This document shows positions 46,273 through 56,815 of a stretch of DNA of 64,000 bases, piece by piece. The DNA comes from Proteles cristata cristata (Eukaryota; Chordata; Mammalia; Carnivora; Hyaenidae): NCBI GenBank assembly GCA_017311185.1, contig JAESUZ010000425.1, forward strand, positions 310,001 to 374,000, written 5' to 3'. Both the position numbers and the translations under genes were made by a program. Under the pieces are notes generated by a model, which saw nothing but the letters and a program-made list of their open reading frames with translations, did not search any database and had not been told where the DNA came from. Position 1 is the stretch's first letter. The number at the start of each line of letters is the position of its first letter.

Positions 46273-46298
46273 CTATCTTCTTTATTCTTAAACAAATT

Positions 46299-46405
46299 TT
46301 AAAGATTTGATTTTTAAGTAATCTCTACACTCAACTTGGGGCTCCAACTAATGACCCTGAGATCAAGAGTTGAGTGCTCCACTGACTAAGCCAGCCAGGC
46401 ACCCC
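46299..46405 (-). mobile_element. Older CAN-SINE fragment
   Basis: Minus-strand old type with 'aatctctacactcaacttgg', 'agatcaagagttgagtgctc' and 'agccagccaggcacccc'. Confidence 0.78.
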
Positions 46406-46481
46406 TGCATATCTTCTTTAGATATCTATCCATATCTTTGCAAATTTTTAAATTGAATTTTTTATTGAGTTTTGCATGCTG

Positions 46482-46695
46482 TTTTTTTTAAATATTTTTA
46501 TTTATTTCTAGGAGAGAGAGAGACAGCGTGAGCAGGGGAGGGTCAGAGAGAGAGGGAGTCACAGACTGAAACAGGCTCCAGGTTCTGAGCTGGCTGTCAG
46601 CACAGAGCCCGACGCGGGTCTTGAACCCACGAACCGCGAGATCATGACCTAAGCGAAAGTTGGACGCTTAACCGACTAAGCCACCCAGGCGCCCC
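46482..46695 (-). mobile_element. CAN-SINE, TGCC subfamily variant
   Basis: Minus-strand copy with the flanking duplication 'tgcatgctgttt'. The diagnostic segment reads 'gagctggctgtcagcac'. The head 'cgactaagccacccaggcgc' is that of the subfamily. Confidence 0.93.
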
Positions 46696-46842
46696 TGCAT
46701 GCTGTTTATATATTGTACACACAATTTCTTTATCCGATGTGTGGTTGGCAAAATTTTTCACCCATTCTGTGGGTTTTTTCACTTTCATGATGAAGTACTT
46801 TGAAGCAAAAGTTTTAGCTTTTGATGAGATCCTGTTGTTGTT

Positions 46843-47066
46843 GTTTTTTAATTTTTTAACGTTTTATTTATTTTTGAGAGAGAGAGAGAGAGAGAGCGTA
46901 AGCAGGGGAGAGTCAGAGAGAGAGGGAGACACAGAATCAGAAACAGGCTCCAGGCTCTGAGCTGGCTGTCAGCACAGAGCCCGACGCGGGGCTTGAATCC
47001 AGATCCATGAGATCATGACCTGAGCCGAAGCCAGATGTTCAACCGACTGAGCCACCCAGGCGCCCC
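46843..47066 (-). mobile_element. CAN-SINE
   Basis: Minus-strand copy with 'gagctggctgtcagcacaga' and head 'cgactgagccacccaggcgc'. Confidence 0.92.
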
Positions 47067-47520
47067 TGAGGGCCAGTTTTCTATTTTCACTTTTATTGCT
47101 CGTCCCCAAATGTATTTTATGCCATTTTTCTCAAGCCAGGATCTAAACAAGGGTCCCATGTTGCACACGATATCAATCTAGAAAGCCCTTCTTTTTCTAA
47201 AAACTTGACTGTGTGTAGGGCTCATGCCAGTGGTCTCTGGGTCTGAGTGTGTCTAGAAGATTTCTCTTGGGACCTCTCTCTTGCCCCTCCAAGTGCCCCC
47301 ACTTCTGTGGACAGGAAGGAAAGCCTAGGCTCTGGGGAGCTCATTGCAATTTAGGGGAAACCCCATGAGTGCAGCTCTGAAAATCATCTCAAATCCCATC
47401 AGAGACTGGACTAGAAGGTCAGGCTGGCTGTAGTGGGTTGAATGGTGACCCCCCCACAACATATGTCCACGACCCGGAACCTGTGAATGCAACCTTATTT
47501 GGAAAAAGTTTCTTTGATGA

Positions 47521-47740
47521 GGGGCGCCTGGGTGGCTTAGTCGGTTAAGCGTCCGACTTCCGCTTAGGTCATGATCTCGCGGTTCATGGGTTCGAGCCCC
47601 GCGTCGGGCTCTGTGCTGACTGCCAGCTCAGAGCCTGGAGCCTCTTTAGGTCTGTGACTCCCTCTCGCTCTGACCCTCCCCTGCTCACGCTGTCTCTCTC
47701 TCTCCTAGAAATAAATAAAACATTAAAAATTTAAAAAAAA
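47521..47740 (+). mobile_element. CAN-SINE, TGCC subfamily
   Basis: Plus-strand copy with 'ctgactgccagctcagagcc' and the end 'tcctagaaataaataaaaca'. The duplication 'aaaagtttctttgatga' flanks it. Confidence 0.95.
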
Positions 47741-47843
47741 GTTTCTTTGATGATAGAATTAAGGATCTTGGGACGAAATCATCCTGGGTTAACTATGTGA
47801 GTCCTAAATCCAATGAAAAGTGTCCTTACAAGTAAGAGAAGAG

Positions 47844-48049
47844 GAGCACCTGGGTGGCTCAGTCGGTTAAGTGTCTGGCTCTCGATTTCAGCTCAGGTCA
47901 TGATCCCGTAGTTTGTGAGATCAAGCCCTGCATTGGGCTTTGTGCAGACAGCACGGAGTCTGCTTGGGATTCTCTCTCTGCCGCTCCTCCTGTCTCTCTT
48001 CTCTCTCTCTCAAAATAAAAATTTAAAAAAAGAACATAAAGAAAAAAAA
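47844..48049 (+). mobile_element. CAN-SINE, older type
   Basis: Plus-strand copy starting 'gagcacctgggtggctcagt', with 'gctctcgatttcagctcagg' and an A-rich tail. Confidence 0.88.
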
Positions 48050-48325
48050 GAAACAAGGGAAGGCACATAGTGGAGAAGACCACGTGAAGACAGAGGCAGA
48101 GATTGGAGTGATTCAGCAAGAAGCCAAGAAATGCTGACGAGCACCAAGAGCTGGAAGAGGCAAGGAACGGAATCCCTCCTAGACTCTCTGGAGGGAATGC
48201 GGCCCTGCTAGTACTTTAATATTGGACTTCTGGCCCCCAGAACTGTTGCAGAATAAACTTCCTCTTGTTTTAAGTTACCAAATGTGTGGTAATTTGTTAT
48301 GGAAGCGACAAGAAACTGATGCAGT

Positions 48326-48736
48326 GTCCCCTGCCGGGGCCAGAAGACCACCCCGCCCAATAGAAACGGGGAGATCCGTCTTCCCAGCACTAGGTCCCTA
48401 ATCCCTGAGGTCCTGAGGGCCTCTCAGAAGACACCTCATGCCTATGGCTATCACACCCCCAGCCCTCCCCGCCGTCACCCCTACTGCTGCATCTTCCATC
48501 CTGTTCTTGGCTTGAGGCCATTGTGCACAAGGACACTAACTCTATCATCCCTCCTGGATTCAGACACAATCACTTTCTTTGTTGTTGTTGTTGTATAGTG
48601 TTGTTTATTTTTAAACATGTTGTGTCTGCAACAAAAGGGTCAAGGCTTCAAGGGTGGGCCACATCTTGTGTTCTAGTCCATATACCAGGGTTTACTTTTT
48701 TTCTTTTTTTAATGTGGATTGATTGATTTTTTATTT
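48326..48736. other. Unassigned stretch, no gene seen
   Basis: No exon or confident repeat. It has a short (GTT)n run at about 48577-48594 and T-rich DNA that leads into the next SINE. Confidence 0.4.
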
Positions 48737-48964
48737 TTTTATTATTATTATTTTTTTTAATGTTTTATTTATTTCTAGGAGAGAGAGAGAGACAGCGTGA
48801 GCAGGGGAGGGTCAGAGAGAGAGGGAGTCACAGACTGAAACAGGCTCCAGGCTCTGAGCTGGCAGTCAGCACAGAGCCCGTCGCGGGGCTCGAACCCACG
48901 AACCGCACGATCATGACCTAAGTGAAAGTTGGACGCTTAATGGACTAAGCCACCCAGGCGCCCC
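48737..48964 (-). mobile_element. CAN-SINE, TGCC subfamily
   Basis: Minus-strand copy with 'gctggcagtcagcacagagc'. The duplicated target 'gattgattgatttttt' flanks it and lies at the 3' end of an L1. Confidence 0.94.
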
Positions 48965-48973
48965 GATTGATTG

Positions 48974-49412
48974 ATTTTTTAAATAGTTTATTGTCAAGTT
49001 GGTTTCCATATAATACTTGTGCTCATCCCCACAAGTGCCCGCCTCCATGCCCATCTCCCCCCTTCCCTTCACCCCCACACCCATCAGTCCTCAGTTTGTT
49101 CTCAGCATTCAAGAGCCTCTCATGGTTTGCCTCCCTCCTTCTCCCCCTCTATTTCCCCCCTTCTTCTCCCCCACGGTCCTCCGTTAAGTTCCTCCTAATC
49201 CTCCTATACGTGCAAACATATGGTATTTGTTCTTCTCTGCCTGACTTATTTCGCCCAGCATAACACCCTCAGGTTCCATCCATGTTGCTACACATGGCCA
49301 GATTTCATTCTTTCTCATTGCCATGTAGTATTCCATTGTATGGATAAACCACATCTTCTTGATCCATTCCTCCGTTGATGGACACTTAGGCTCTTTCCAT
49401 GTTTTGGCTTCC
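48974..49412 (-). mobile_element. L1 LINE 3' end, 5'-truncated
   Basis: Minus-strand carnivore L1. The complement encodes ORF2 C-terminal residues (MWFIHTMEYYMAMRKNEI) at about 49300-49370, then a 3' UTR ending at a T-rich tail near 48974. Confidence 0.85.
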
Positions 49413-49581
49413 CTCACCCCAGGCGCTGGTATCTGCTGGAAGGACAGGACCCAGGCTTTCAGGGTAAGGAGCTCCTATTGTTACCTCCAGTGGGGATAGG
49501 TTAGGGAATGGTTTTTATAGGCTCTTTTTGAGGGTAATTACAGATTTGTATACAGTCAATGAGTTTCATTGATCTTTAAAC

Positions 49582-49798
49582 ATTTTTTTAAAAAAATGTC
49601 TTATTTATTTCTGAGAGAGAGAGAGACAGCGTGAGCAGGGGAGGGTCAGAGAGAGGGAGATACAGAATCTGAAGCAGGCTCCAGGCTCTGAGCTAGTTGT
49701 CAGCACAGAGCCCGACGCGGGGCTTGAACCCACAAACCATGTGGTCGTGACCTGAGCTGAAGTTGGACACTTAACTAACTAAGCCACCCAGAAACCCC
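49582..49798 (-). mobile_element. CAN-SINE
   Basis: Minus-strand copy with 'gagctagttgtcagcacaga', ending 'taagccacccagaaacccc'. Its outer target repeat encloses the next SINE. Confidence 0.9.
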
Positions 49799-49801
49799 AT
49801 C

Positions 49802-49832
49802 TTTTTTTTTTTAATGTTTTTAAAATTTATTT

Positions 49833-49867
<35 letters not shown>

Positions 49868-49979
49868 CGTGAGCTGGCCGTCAGCACAGAGCCCGACGTG
49901 GGGCTCAAACTCACGAACCGTGAGATCATGACCTGAGCCGAACTCCGACGCTTAACCCACTGAGCCACCCAGGCACCCC
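49802..49979 (-). mobile_element. CAN-SINE, short, directly abutting the previous one
   Basis: Minus-strand copy with a GA run at 49836-49864 and part of the body missing, ending 'gagccacccaggcacccc'. It appears to have inserted at the target duplication of its neighbour. Confidence 0.9.
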
Positions 49980-50388
49980 CCATCATTGATTTTTTTGATG
50001 CTAGAATGAGCTCCAATTTGGTCATTGATTGGACCAAGAGCAAAATACCAGGTGACATTTTCAAAAGAAAGAAAATTCTCCAGTTGGGGAATAAAAGACA
50101 GTCAGACCTCATCATTTCTGTAGTTTTTTTTATAGCTAGAGTTGACGTGGAATTCGTGTGGAGGACGAGCCCTGTGAGGCAGGGCAGGCTTCGCAGGCTA
50201 GCATACAATCTTAGAAGGGCCCAGGCTGGCTCTAATACCCTGCTTTCGGCATCTTGAGATTCCTAATGATTTTTGAACAAGGAGCCCTGCATTTTCACTT
50301 TACATTGGGTCCCGCCACTTATGTAGCTAGTTGCCCTAGGAATTGAGTGACCATGAATTGATGGGCTCCTGTAAAAAGACAATGATGA
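49980..50388. other. Unassigned stretch, no gene seen
   Basis: No recognised exon or repeat. Confidence 0.4.
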
Positions 50389-50720
50389 CCATGTGTAGCA
50401 ACATGGATGGACCTTGAGGGTGTTATGCTGAGCGAAATAAGTCAGGCAGAGAAGGACAAATATCATATGTGTGCACGTATAGGAGGATTAGGAGGAGCTT
50501 AACACAGGACCAAGGGGGAGAAGAAGGGCAGAAATGGTGGGGGAAAGGGGGAGAGGCAAACCATGAGAGACTCTTGAATGCTGACAAAAACTGAGGACTG
50601 GTGGATGTGGGGGGGAGGAGGGGTGGGCATGGAGGAGGGCACTTGTGGGGATGATCACTGGGTGTTATGTGGAAACTAATTTGACAATAAACTATTTGTA
50701 AAAAAAAAAAAAAAAAAAAA
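50389..50720 (+). mobile_element. L1 LINE 3' end with A tail
   Basis: Plus-strand 5'-truncated L1 of about 330 bp: 'gtagcaacatggatggacct', 'tgagcgaaataagtcaggca', 'atgtggaaactaatttgaca', then 22 A. Flanks 'aaaagacaatgatga' and 'aaaagacaacgatga' are the duplicated target. Confidence 0.93.
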
Positions 50721-50834
50721 AAGACAACGATGAGGCGCCAGGGGCTGCAATATGTACTCTAGCCACAAGAGGGCAGCAGCACCGCAAGATAACCTGGAAA
50801 GACGGGAAGGCTCACTAATAGTTTGCCTTTTTCT

Positions 50835-51051
50835 TAAAAAAAATTTTTAATGTTTTTTAAAAATTTATTTCTGAGAGAGAGACAGCATGAGCAGGGGAGG
50901 GTCAGAGAGAGAGGGAGATACAGAATCTGAAACAGGCTCCAGGCTCTGAGCTGTCAGCACAGAGCCGGAAGCGGGGCTCTAACCCACGAACCGTGAGATC
51001 ACAGCCTGAGCCAAAGTCGGAACTTAAGCGACTGAGCCACCCAGGCGCTCC
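50835..51051 (-). mobile_element. CAN-SINE
   Basis: Minus-strand common-type copy ending 'gactgagccacccaggcgct'. It shares one outer target repeat ('agtttgccttttt' and 'agtttaccttttc') with the next SINE. Confidence 0.9.
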
Positions 51052-51058
51052 TCTTAAA

Positions 51059-51277
51059 TTTTTTTTTAATGTTTATTTATTTGTGTGTGTGAGAGAGAGA
51101 CAGAGTGTGAGCAGGGGCAGGGAGGAGCAGAGAGAGAGACACACACAGAACTCAACATGGGCTCCAGGGTCTGAGCTGTGAGCACAGAGCACAACACAGG
51201 GCTCAAACCCATGACGTGTGAGATCATAACCTGAGCCAAAGTCAGACGCTTAGCCAGCTGAGCCACCCAGGTGCCCC
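51059..51277 (-). mobile_element. CAN-SINE
   Basis: Minus-strand copy with a GT/GA run and 'gagctgtgagcacagagcac', ending 'gagccacccaggtgcccc'. Tandem with the previous one. Confidence 0.9.
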
Positions 51278-51417
51278 TAGTTTACCTTTTCCTACTCTGT
51301 GTCCTTGTAGGTCTCTGTCTCCACACATCCCTCCCCCCGCCCCCCCGCCTCGTCTGTAGCTCTCAGCAGGAATGCTTTCCAGCCCTGACGCACTTCAGAA
51401 ATACACATTTAAAAAAA

Positions 51418-51753
51418 TTTTTTTTTTAAATTTTGTTTTAGAGAGAGAGAGAGAAAGCGTAAATGGGAGAGAGGGACAGAGTGAAAGAGAGACTCTCTCG
51501 GACTTGGGGCTCAATCCCACAACCCTAGGACCATGACCAGAGCTGAAATCAAGAGGTGGGTGCTCAGGGGCGCCTGGGTGGCTTGGTCGGTTAAGCGTCT
51601 GACTCTTGTTTCATGATCTCGCGACTGCAGCCTCTGTGGCTGACTCGCCTCTGAGACTCCTCTCTGCTCACGTTCTTCTCTCCTAGAAATAATTTTAAAA
51701 TAGTTAAAAAAAAAAAGAATTGGGTGCTCAACCGACCAAGCCACCCAAGTGCC
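51418..51753 (-). mobile_element. Older CAN-SINE, host of a nested SINE
   Basis: Minus-strand old-type copy, 51418-51566 plus 51717-51753, ending 'accaagccacccaagtgcc'. A plus-strand SINE at 51567-51716 interrupts its tRNA-like head. Confidence 0.88.
51567..51716 (+). mobile_element. CAN-SINE, internally deleted, nested
   Basis: Plus-strand copy of only about 150 bp with the ending 'tctcctagaaataattttaa' typical of the TGCC subfamily. Flanks 'aagaggtgggtgctca' and 'aagaattgggtgctca' are the duplicated target within the host SINE. Confidence 0.92.
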
Positions 51754-51770
51754 AAAGAGATACGCATTTT

Positions 51771-51975
51771 TTTTTAATGTTTTATTTATTTCTAGGAGAG
51801 AGAGACACCGTGAGCAGGGGAGGGTCAGAGAGAGAGGGAGTCACAGACTGAACAGGCTCCAGGCTCTGAGCTGGCAGTCAGCACAGAGCCCGACGCGGGC
51901 TCGAACCCACGAACCGCGAGATCATGACCTAAGCGAAAGTCGGACACTTAACCGACTAAGCCACCCAGGTGCCCC
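51771..51975 (-). mobile_element. CAN-SINE, TGCC subfamily
   Basis: Minus-strand copy with 'gctggcagtcagcacagagc'. It is flanked by 'agagatacgcattttt', which occurs three times in this interval. Confidence 0.94.
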
Positions 51976-51990
51976 AAGAGATACGCATTT

Positions 51991-52221
51991 TTTAAAAAAA
52001 TTTTATTTATTTCTAGCAGAGAGAAAAGAGAGAGAGAGAGAGAGAGAGAGCGTGAGCAGGGGAGGGTCAGAGAGAGAGGGAGACACAGACTCTGAAACAG
52101 GCTCCAGGCTCTGAGCTGGCAGTCAGCACAGAGCCCGACGCGGGACTTGAACCCACAAACCGCGAGATCATGACCTAAGCGAAAGTCGGACGCTTAACCG
52201 ACTAAGCCACCCAGGCGCCCC
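51991..52221 (-). mobile_element. CAN-SINE, TGCC subfamily, same target as neighbour
   Basis: Minus-strand copy with a GA run at 52030-52050 and 'gctggcagtcagcacagagc'. Between 'agagatacgcattttt' (left) and 'aagatacgcattttt' (right). Confidence 0.94.
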
Positions 52222-53395
52222 AAGATACGCATTTTTGATTTCACAGTCCAAGTTGGAAAACAGGGTGATCACAACTATCTGGCTCAAATATGAATAGTGT
52301 TAAATAGATATAATAAGATCTACACTAAACATTGGTCTTAGGTTAACATTGCAGAGATGGGGAAGGGGAAAGTATGTGTATCATGCTGATGCGGAAGAAA
52401 GTACTGAGTTCCCATTTTCAAGAGGGAAGTGAAAAGTCACTAAGTAGCCTCAGACCATGTTGAGCAGAGATGACTGCGGTTCCGTCCAGGGGAGCTGGTG
52501 CTCTTCCAGGAAGATCTCCTTGGTGTGGCCCCCGACAGAGAAGCCAGGGCTTTCCTGGGGTCACCCTGACAGAGAACACTCGCGACATAGGGCTTATCAC
52601 GGCAATGTCCAGTGTGGTCACCACCACAAGAAGGAACGTCGGACGGGAGGAGCCAGAACTGTGGGCTCACACTGTGAACATGAGGACAAGAGTAATAATT
52701 GCCTTGTTGGAGCTGCGTTGGGGCTGCTGACCAGTTCAGATGTCCCTGGGCTGTAGGTCATCCACATCACAATGATACCTCTGCTCTGGCCAAGCCTTAC
52801 ACACCTGATTAAGATTTGTCCAAGAACCCCAAACTTCTTAGATATTTGTCCATATGACATAAGATGGGGACTGACTTTCTTCTTTGTCTCTTACTTTTTT
52901 TTTTTTTTTTTTTGAGATTAGGGGGATGGAATTTAAAACTCAAAATCCTCATTTGATTCATGACCCAGTTTTATCACCAGTCCGTAAATGGCCTGCCGGC
53001 CTTTTTTAGAGAAGTATTACTTATTTAATTTAACATTTTACTTATCTATTTGGTGGCAGGCTCAAGTTGTAGCTTCCAGAAAGATCTCCATGTTGGGATT
53101 ACAGACAGAGCTTGCTAGGGAAGCTGTTGCGACTTCCTGGAGAGAAAAACTGGGAAATCAAGACTCTTTATTGGCCTCAGGCCACAGCCCCCCCACAGCC
53201 TCTCAGCAGCAACAAGATTGAGAGGCACAATGTGAATCTCACAACCCGCTCTGCTCCTCCACACCACACACGTGTGACTCTGCTGTCAGTGCGTCCGGGA
53301 ATTGCTGTCTGTAGGTCGTCAGGCTTTCATGGGCTTTCCAAGGGGATTGGAGGAGAAAGAGATAGGTCAATCTGGGCATCTCTCCTGGACCTCAC
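52222..53395. other. Unassigned stretch, no gene seen
   Basis: No confident exon or repeat, apart from a T19 run at about 52896-52914. Phrases 'ccaggaagatctccttggtg' (52506) and 'ccagaaagatctccatgttg' (53077) are alike, but I could not show that they are copies of one element. Confidence 0.4.
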
Positions 53396-53399
53396 TGGG

Positions 53400-54345
53400 A
53401 CATCTCCACAAGGAAGACCTGAGACCTTCATTCCTCCCAACCTGCTCCTCCCTGGGTCTTCCTCTTCCCAGTCAGGGTCAAGGGTGTCCTTCAGGTGCTC
53501 AGTTCAAGAAACTTGGCATTATCCTTGATGCCTCCACCCCATCACCAAACCTGGGATCTGTCCACAAAATAGAAATAGAATCCAAACCACCATCATTCCT
53601 AAGTAAGGGTATCGTGACAGTCTCCTGACTGGTCTTCCCTCTGTCTCCTTGGGTACACCTTCCCGTACATCAGTCTCCCCACTGTAGGATCTCTATTCCT
53701 CAGAGGTGACTTCCTTCAAAACCCAAGGTCATTCTTCTGTCGTAAGCCCTCCTGTTGCTCACTTCTCAATCACACCAAAACCCAAAGTCCTCCAGCAGCC
53801 CATGGGCCCTATGCTGGTGATACTTAGAGCAATGACAGTCTGCTAGAAGACAAGAGTTTCCACCAGAAAGTCAATCGGCTCAGCACTTTGGCTGAGAAAG
53901 TCTTGCAATGAAGAAAATGTCAGCTGAAAGAAACAGGGCACTTAGTGATGTGGCCCATCTACTGTGTGGCCCGAGCTCCTGAGCTCCTTACAGATGACCC
54001 TTTGAATGGCCCTGCCCTATCCACCCTGTTCCTGCCCTTTCTTCTCAAGCCATCCTACTCACCCATGTGTTCCAGCCACAGTGGCTTCCTGACCCTTCCT
54101 CCGTACTCAAGCCAGCTCCTACCTCTGGGCACGTACGCTAGCCGTTCCCTCTCCTGGGAATAATCTTCATGCAAAAACTTACATGACTGCTTCCTCCCTC
54201 TCTTCAGGTCTCACTCAGATGTCACCTCAGCATGGCAGATTTCACTGACTGTCTTAAAGAACAACACAGATCCCTTCGTGACACCCTTACCCCTCCTTCA
54301 CCCTATTTTGTTTTCTGTTAGACGACCTAGAAGACAGAAATACAG
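53400..54345 (+). mobile_element. L2 LINE 3' part
   Basis: Sense L2: 'accaaaacccaaagtcctcc', 'ttccagccacagtggcttcc', 'cttcaggtctcactcagatg' and 'cccttcaccctattttgttt' occur in consensus order. Confidence 0.8.
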
Positions 54346-54350
54346 TTTTT

Positions 54351-54558
54351 TTTAAATGTTTAATTTATTTTTAGGAGAGAGAGAGACAGTGTGAGCAGGG
54401 GAGGGTCAGAGAGAGAGGAAGTCACAGACTGAAACAGGCTCCAGGCTCTGAGCTGGCAGTCAGCACAGAGCCCGACGCGGGGCTCGAACCCACGAACCGC
54501 GAGATCCTGACCTAAGCGAAAGTCGGACGCTTAACCGACTAAGCCACCCAGGCGCCCC
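54351..54558 (-). mobile_element. CAN-SINE, TGCC subfamily
   Basis: Minus-strand copy inserted near the L2 end, with 'gctggcagtcagcacagagc'. The duplication 'cagaaatacagtttttt' flanks it. Confidence 0.95.
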
Positions 54559-55640
54559 AGAAATACAGTTTTTTAAAATCTCTTTTCTTCTACACTAGAG
54601 TGTAGTCAACATCGTCTTAGTTCAGGTGCATTATATCCTGATGTGATTTCTGTACTATTGTGAAATGATCTCCACAAGTAGAATAAACGTGCACCACCTC
54701 ACATAGTTACAAATTTTTCTCTTGGTAACTTTCAAATATGCAAGATGGTATTGTTAACTGTAGTCACCATGCTGTGCGTTATGTCTGCAGGACCTATTTA
54801 TCTGGAGGATTTTACCTTGTGATCATCTTTACTCTCAGGCAAGGTTACCTCCAACTGTTCTCTGTAATATTCCACATGTAAGCGAGATTGTACAATATCT
54901 GACTTTCTCTGAATGACTGCTGTCACTCGGCACAGTGCCTTCATGGTCCTTCCATGTTGTGGCAGCTGGCAAGAGTTTCTTCCTGTTTCTGACTGAATAA
55001 TATTCCATTTGATAAAGTCCCACCTTTTCTTTATGCATTTAACACTCGATGGGCATTTGGGTTGTTTCCCTGTCTTGGCTGCTGTGAATAACGCTGCAAA
55101 CAACATGAGGGCTCAGATATTTTTTCGAAATAGTGATTTCATTTCTTTTGGAGGTACACCCAGCAGTGGAATTGTTACATCAGATGGTAGTTCTGTTTCT
55201 AATTTTTGGAGGATTCTCCATATTGTTTTCTACAGCGGTGGTGCCAGTGATGTTCAGACCAACAGTGCTTTATTTTCTTTCACATTCTCCATATCATTTG
55301 CTCTCTCTTGTCTTTAGATATTGGCCACTCTAACCGTGGGGTGATTTTATGGGGTTTTGATTTGGTTTCCTGATGACTAATGATGTTGAGCACCTTTTCA
55401 TGAACGTGTTGGCCAGCTGTCTGTCTCCTTTGAGAAAATGCCTATTCAGCTGCTCTGCCCATACGAATAAGATCATTTGGGGGTTTGGGAGTTTCTTTTT
55501 CTGTTTTTGCAACTCCATTGTATAATTTCTTTCTATATCTTGGATATTAATTGCTTATGAGACATATGCAAATATTTTCTCCCATTTGGTAGGTCGCCTT
55601 TTCATTTTGTTGATTGTTTCCTTTCTGGGCAGAAACTTTT

Positions 55641-55787
55641 AATTTATTTATTTTAATTTTTTTTGAAGTAGGCTTCACATCCACCGCAGAGCCCAACAGG
55701 GGCTTGAACTCACGACCAGAGACCAAGACCTTACCTGAGCTGTGATCAAGAGTTAGAAACTTTGCTGACTGAACCACCCACTTGCCC
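55641..55787 (-). mobile_element. Older CAN-SINE fragment
   Basis: Minus-strand old-type copy in the L1, with 'aggggcttgaactcacgacc'. Flanks 'gcagaaacttttaa' and 'gcagaagtttttag' are the likely target duplication. Confidence 0.78.
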
Positions 55788-55837
55788 ATGCTGTGCAGAA
55801 GTTTTTAGTTTGTTGTCATTGAACTTGTTTATTTTTT

Positions 55838-56240
55838 CTTTTTTAAATGTTTATATATTTTTATTTAGAGAGAGAGAGAGAGGCAGAGAAAGAAAGAGAG
55901 AATTCCAGGAGGGCCCCTCACTGTTATGAGGGGTTCGTTTACATTGTGAGATCATGACCTGAGCTGAAATCAAGAGTTGGACACTTGGGGCGTCTGGGTG
56001 GCTCAGTCGGTTAAGCGCCAACTTTGGCTCAGGTCATGTCCTCGTGGTCTGTGGGTTTGAGCCCTGAGTCAGACTCTGTGCTGACAGCTCAGAGCCTGCC
56101 TCAAACTTTGTGTCTCCTTCTCTCTTTCTCTGCCCCTCCCCCACTCATGCTCTATCTCTCTGTCTCTCAAAAATAAATAAACGTTAAAAATTAACAACAA
56201 CAACAAAAAAGAGTTGGACACTTAACCAACTGAGCACCCC
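55838..56240 (-). mobile_element. CAN-SINE, host of a nested SINE
   Basis: Minus-strand copy, 55838-55986 plus 56209-56240, ending 'aaccaactgagcaccccg'. A plus-strand SINE interrupts the head. Outer repeats are 'gaacttgtttatttt' and 'caacttgtttattta'. Confidence 0.88.
55987..56208 (+). mobile_element. CAN-SINE, nested
   Basis: Plus-strand common-type copy starting 'ggggcgtctgggtggctcag', with tail (AAC)n. The duplicated target inside the host SINE is 'gagttggacactt'. Confidence 0.93.
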
Positions 56241-56345
56241 GCCCTCCCTCAACTTGTTTATTTATGCTTTTATTGTTGATACTCTGGTGTGAAATCAAAA
56301 ACATCATCACCAAGTCTGACGTCAAAGAGCTTACTGCCTTTGTTT

Positions 56346-56560
56346 TTTTTTTCTTTTTTTAAAGCTTATTTATTTATTTGAGAGAGACAGAGGCAGTACA
56401 AGTGGGGAAGGGGCAGAGAGTGGGGGAGAGAGAATCCCCAGCAGGCTCCACGCTTTGAGCACAGGGCCCCATCCAGGGCTGGAACCTACAAACTGTGAGA
56501 TCATGACTGAGCCGAAAACAAGAGTTGGACACTTAAATGACTGAGCCACCCTGGTGCCGC
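56346..56560 (-). mobile_element. CAN-SINE
   Basis: Minus-strand copy from a T run to 'gactgagccaccctggtgcc'. Flanks 'ctgcctttgtttttt' and 'ctgcctgtgtgtttttt' look duplicated. Confidence 0.9.
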
Positions 56561-56815
56561 TGCCTGTGTGTTTTTTTTTTTTCCTACTAGTTTTGTGGTT
56601 TGAGATCTTACATTCAAGCTTTTAGTCCTATTTGAGTGAATATCTGTGTATGGTGCAGCTAGTGGTCCAGTTTCATTCTTCTGGATGTGGCCGTCCGGTT
56701 TTCCTACATCACTTAGTGGAGTGATGGCCCTTTCTCCACTTTATATTCTTAGCTGCTTTACCATTAATTACTTGATTTCAAACACTAACCCATTGCCTTT
56801 TTAGGACACATTTTT

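Larger units (their letters stand above)
46410..47160 (-). mobile_element. L1 LINE remnant, antisense, split by SINEs
   Basis: 'acacaatttctttatccgat', 'ttttcacccattctgtgggt' and 'gaagtactttgaagcaaaag' read as the complement of the L1 ORF2 to 3' region. SINEs at 46482 and 46843 interrupt it. Confidence 0.6.
47428..48325 (+). mobile_element. MLT1-type LTR split by two SINEs
   Basis: Pieces 47428-47520, 47741-47843 and about 48050-48325 are consecutive parts of one LTR: 'tagtgggttgaatggtgacc', 'tgggttaactatgtgagtcc', 'gacagaggcagagattggag', 'tgttttaagttaccaaatgt'. CAN-SINEs sit in both gaps. No internal retroviral gene was seen. Confidence 0.75.
54590..56815 (-). mobile_element. Old L1 LINE remnant, antisense, with SINE insertions
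   Basis: Complement of L1 3' end and ORF2 tail: 'tcttggtaactttcaaatat', 'tgactgaataatattccatt', 'atgggcatttgggttgtttc', 'tttcctgatgactaatgatg', 'tttcattcttctggatgtgg'. Decayed frames show LINE-like residues (KCIKKRWDFIKWNIIQSE). Interrupted by SINEs at 55641, 55838 and 56346. Confidence 0.7.
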
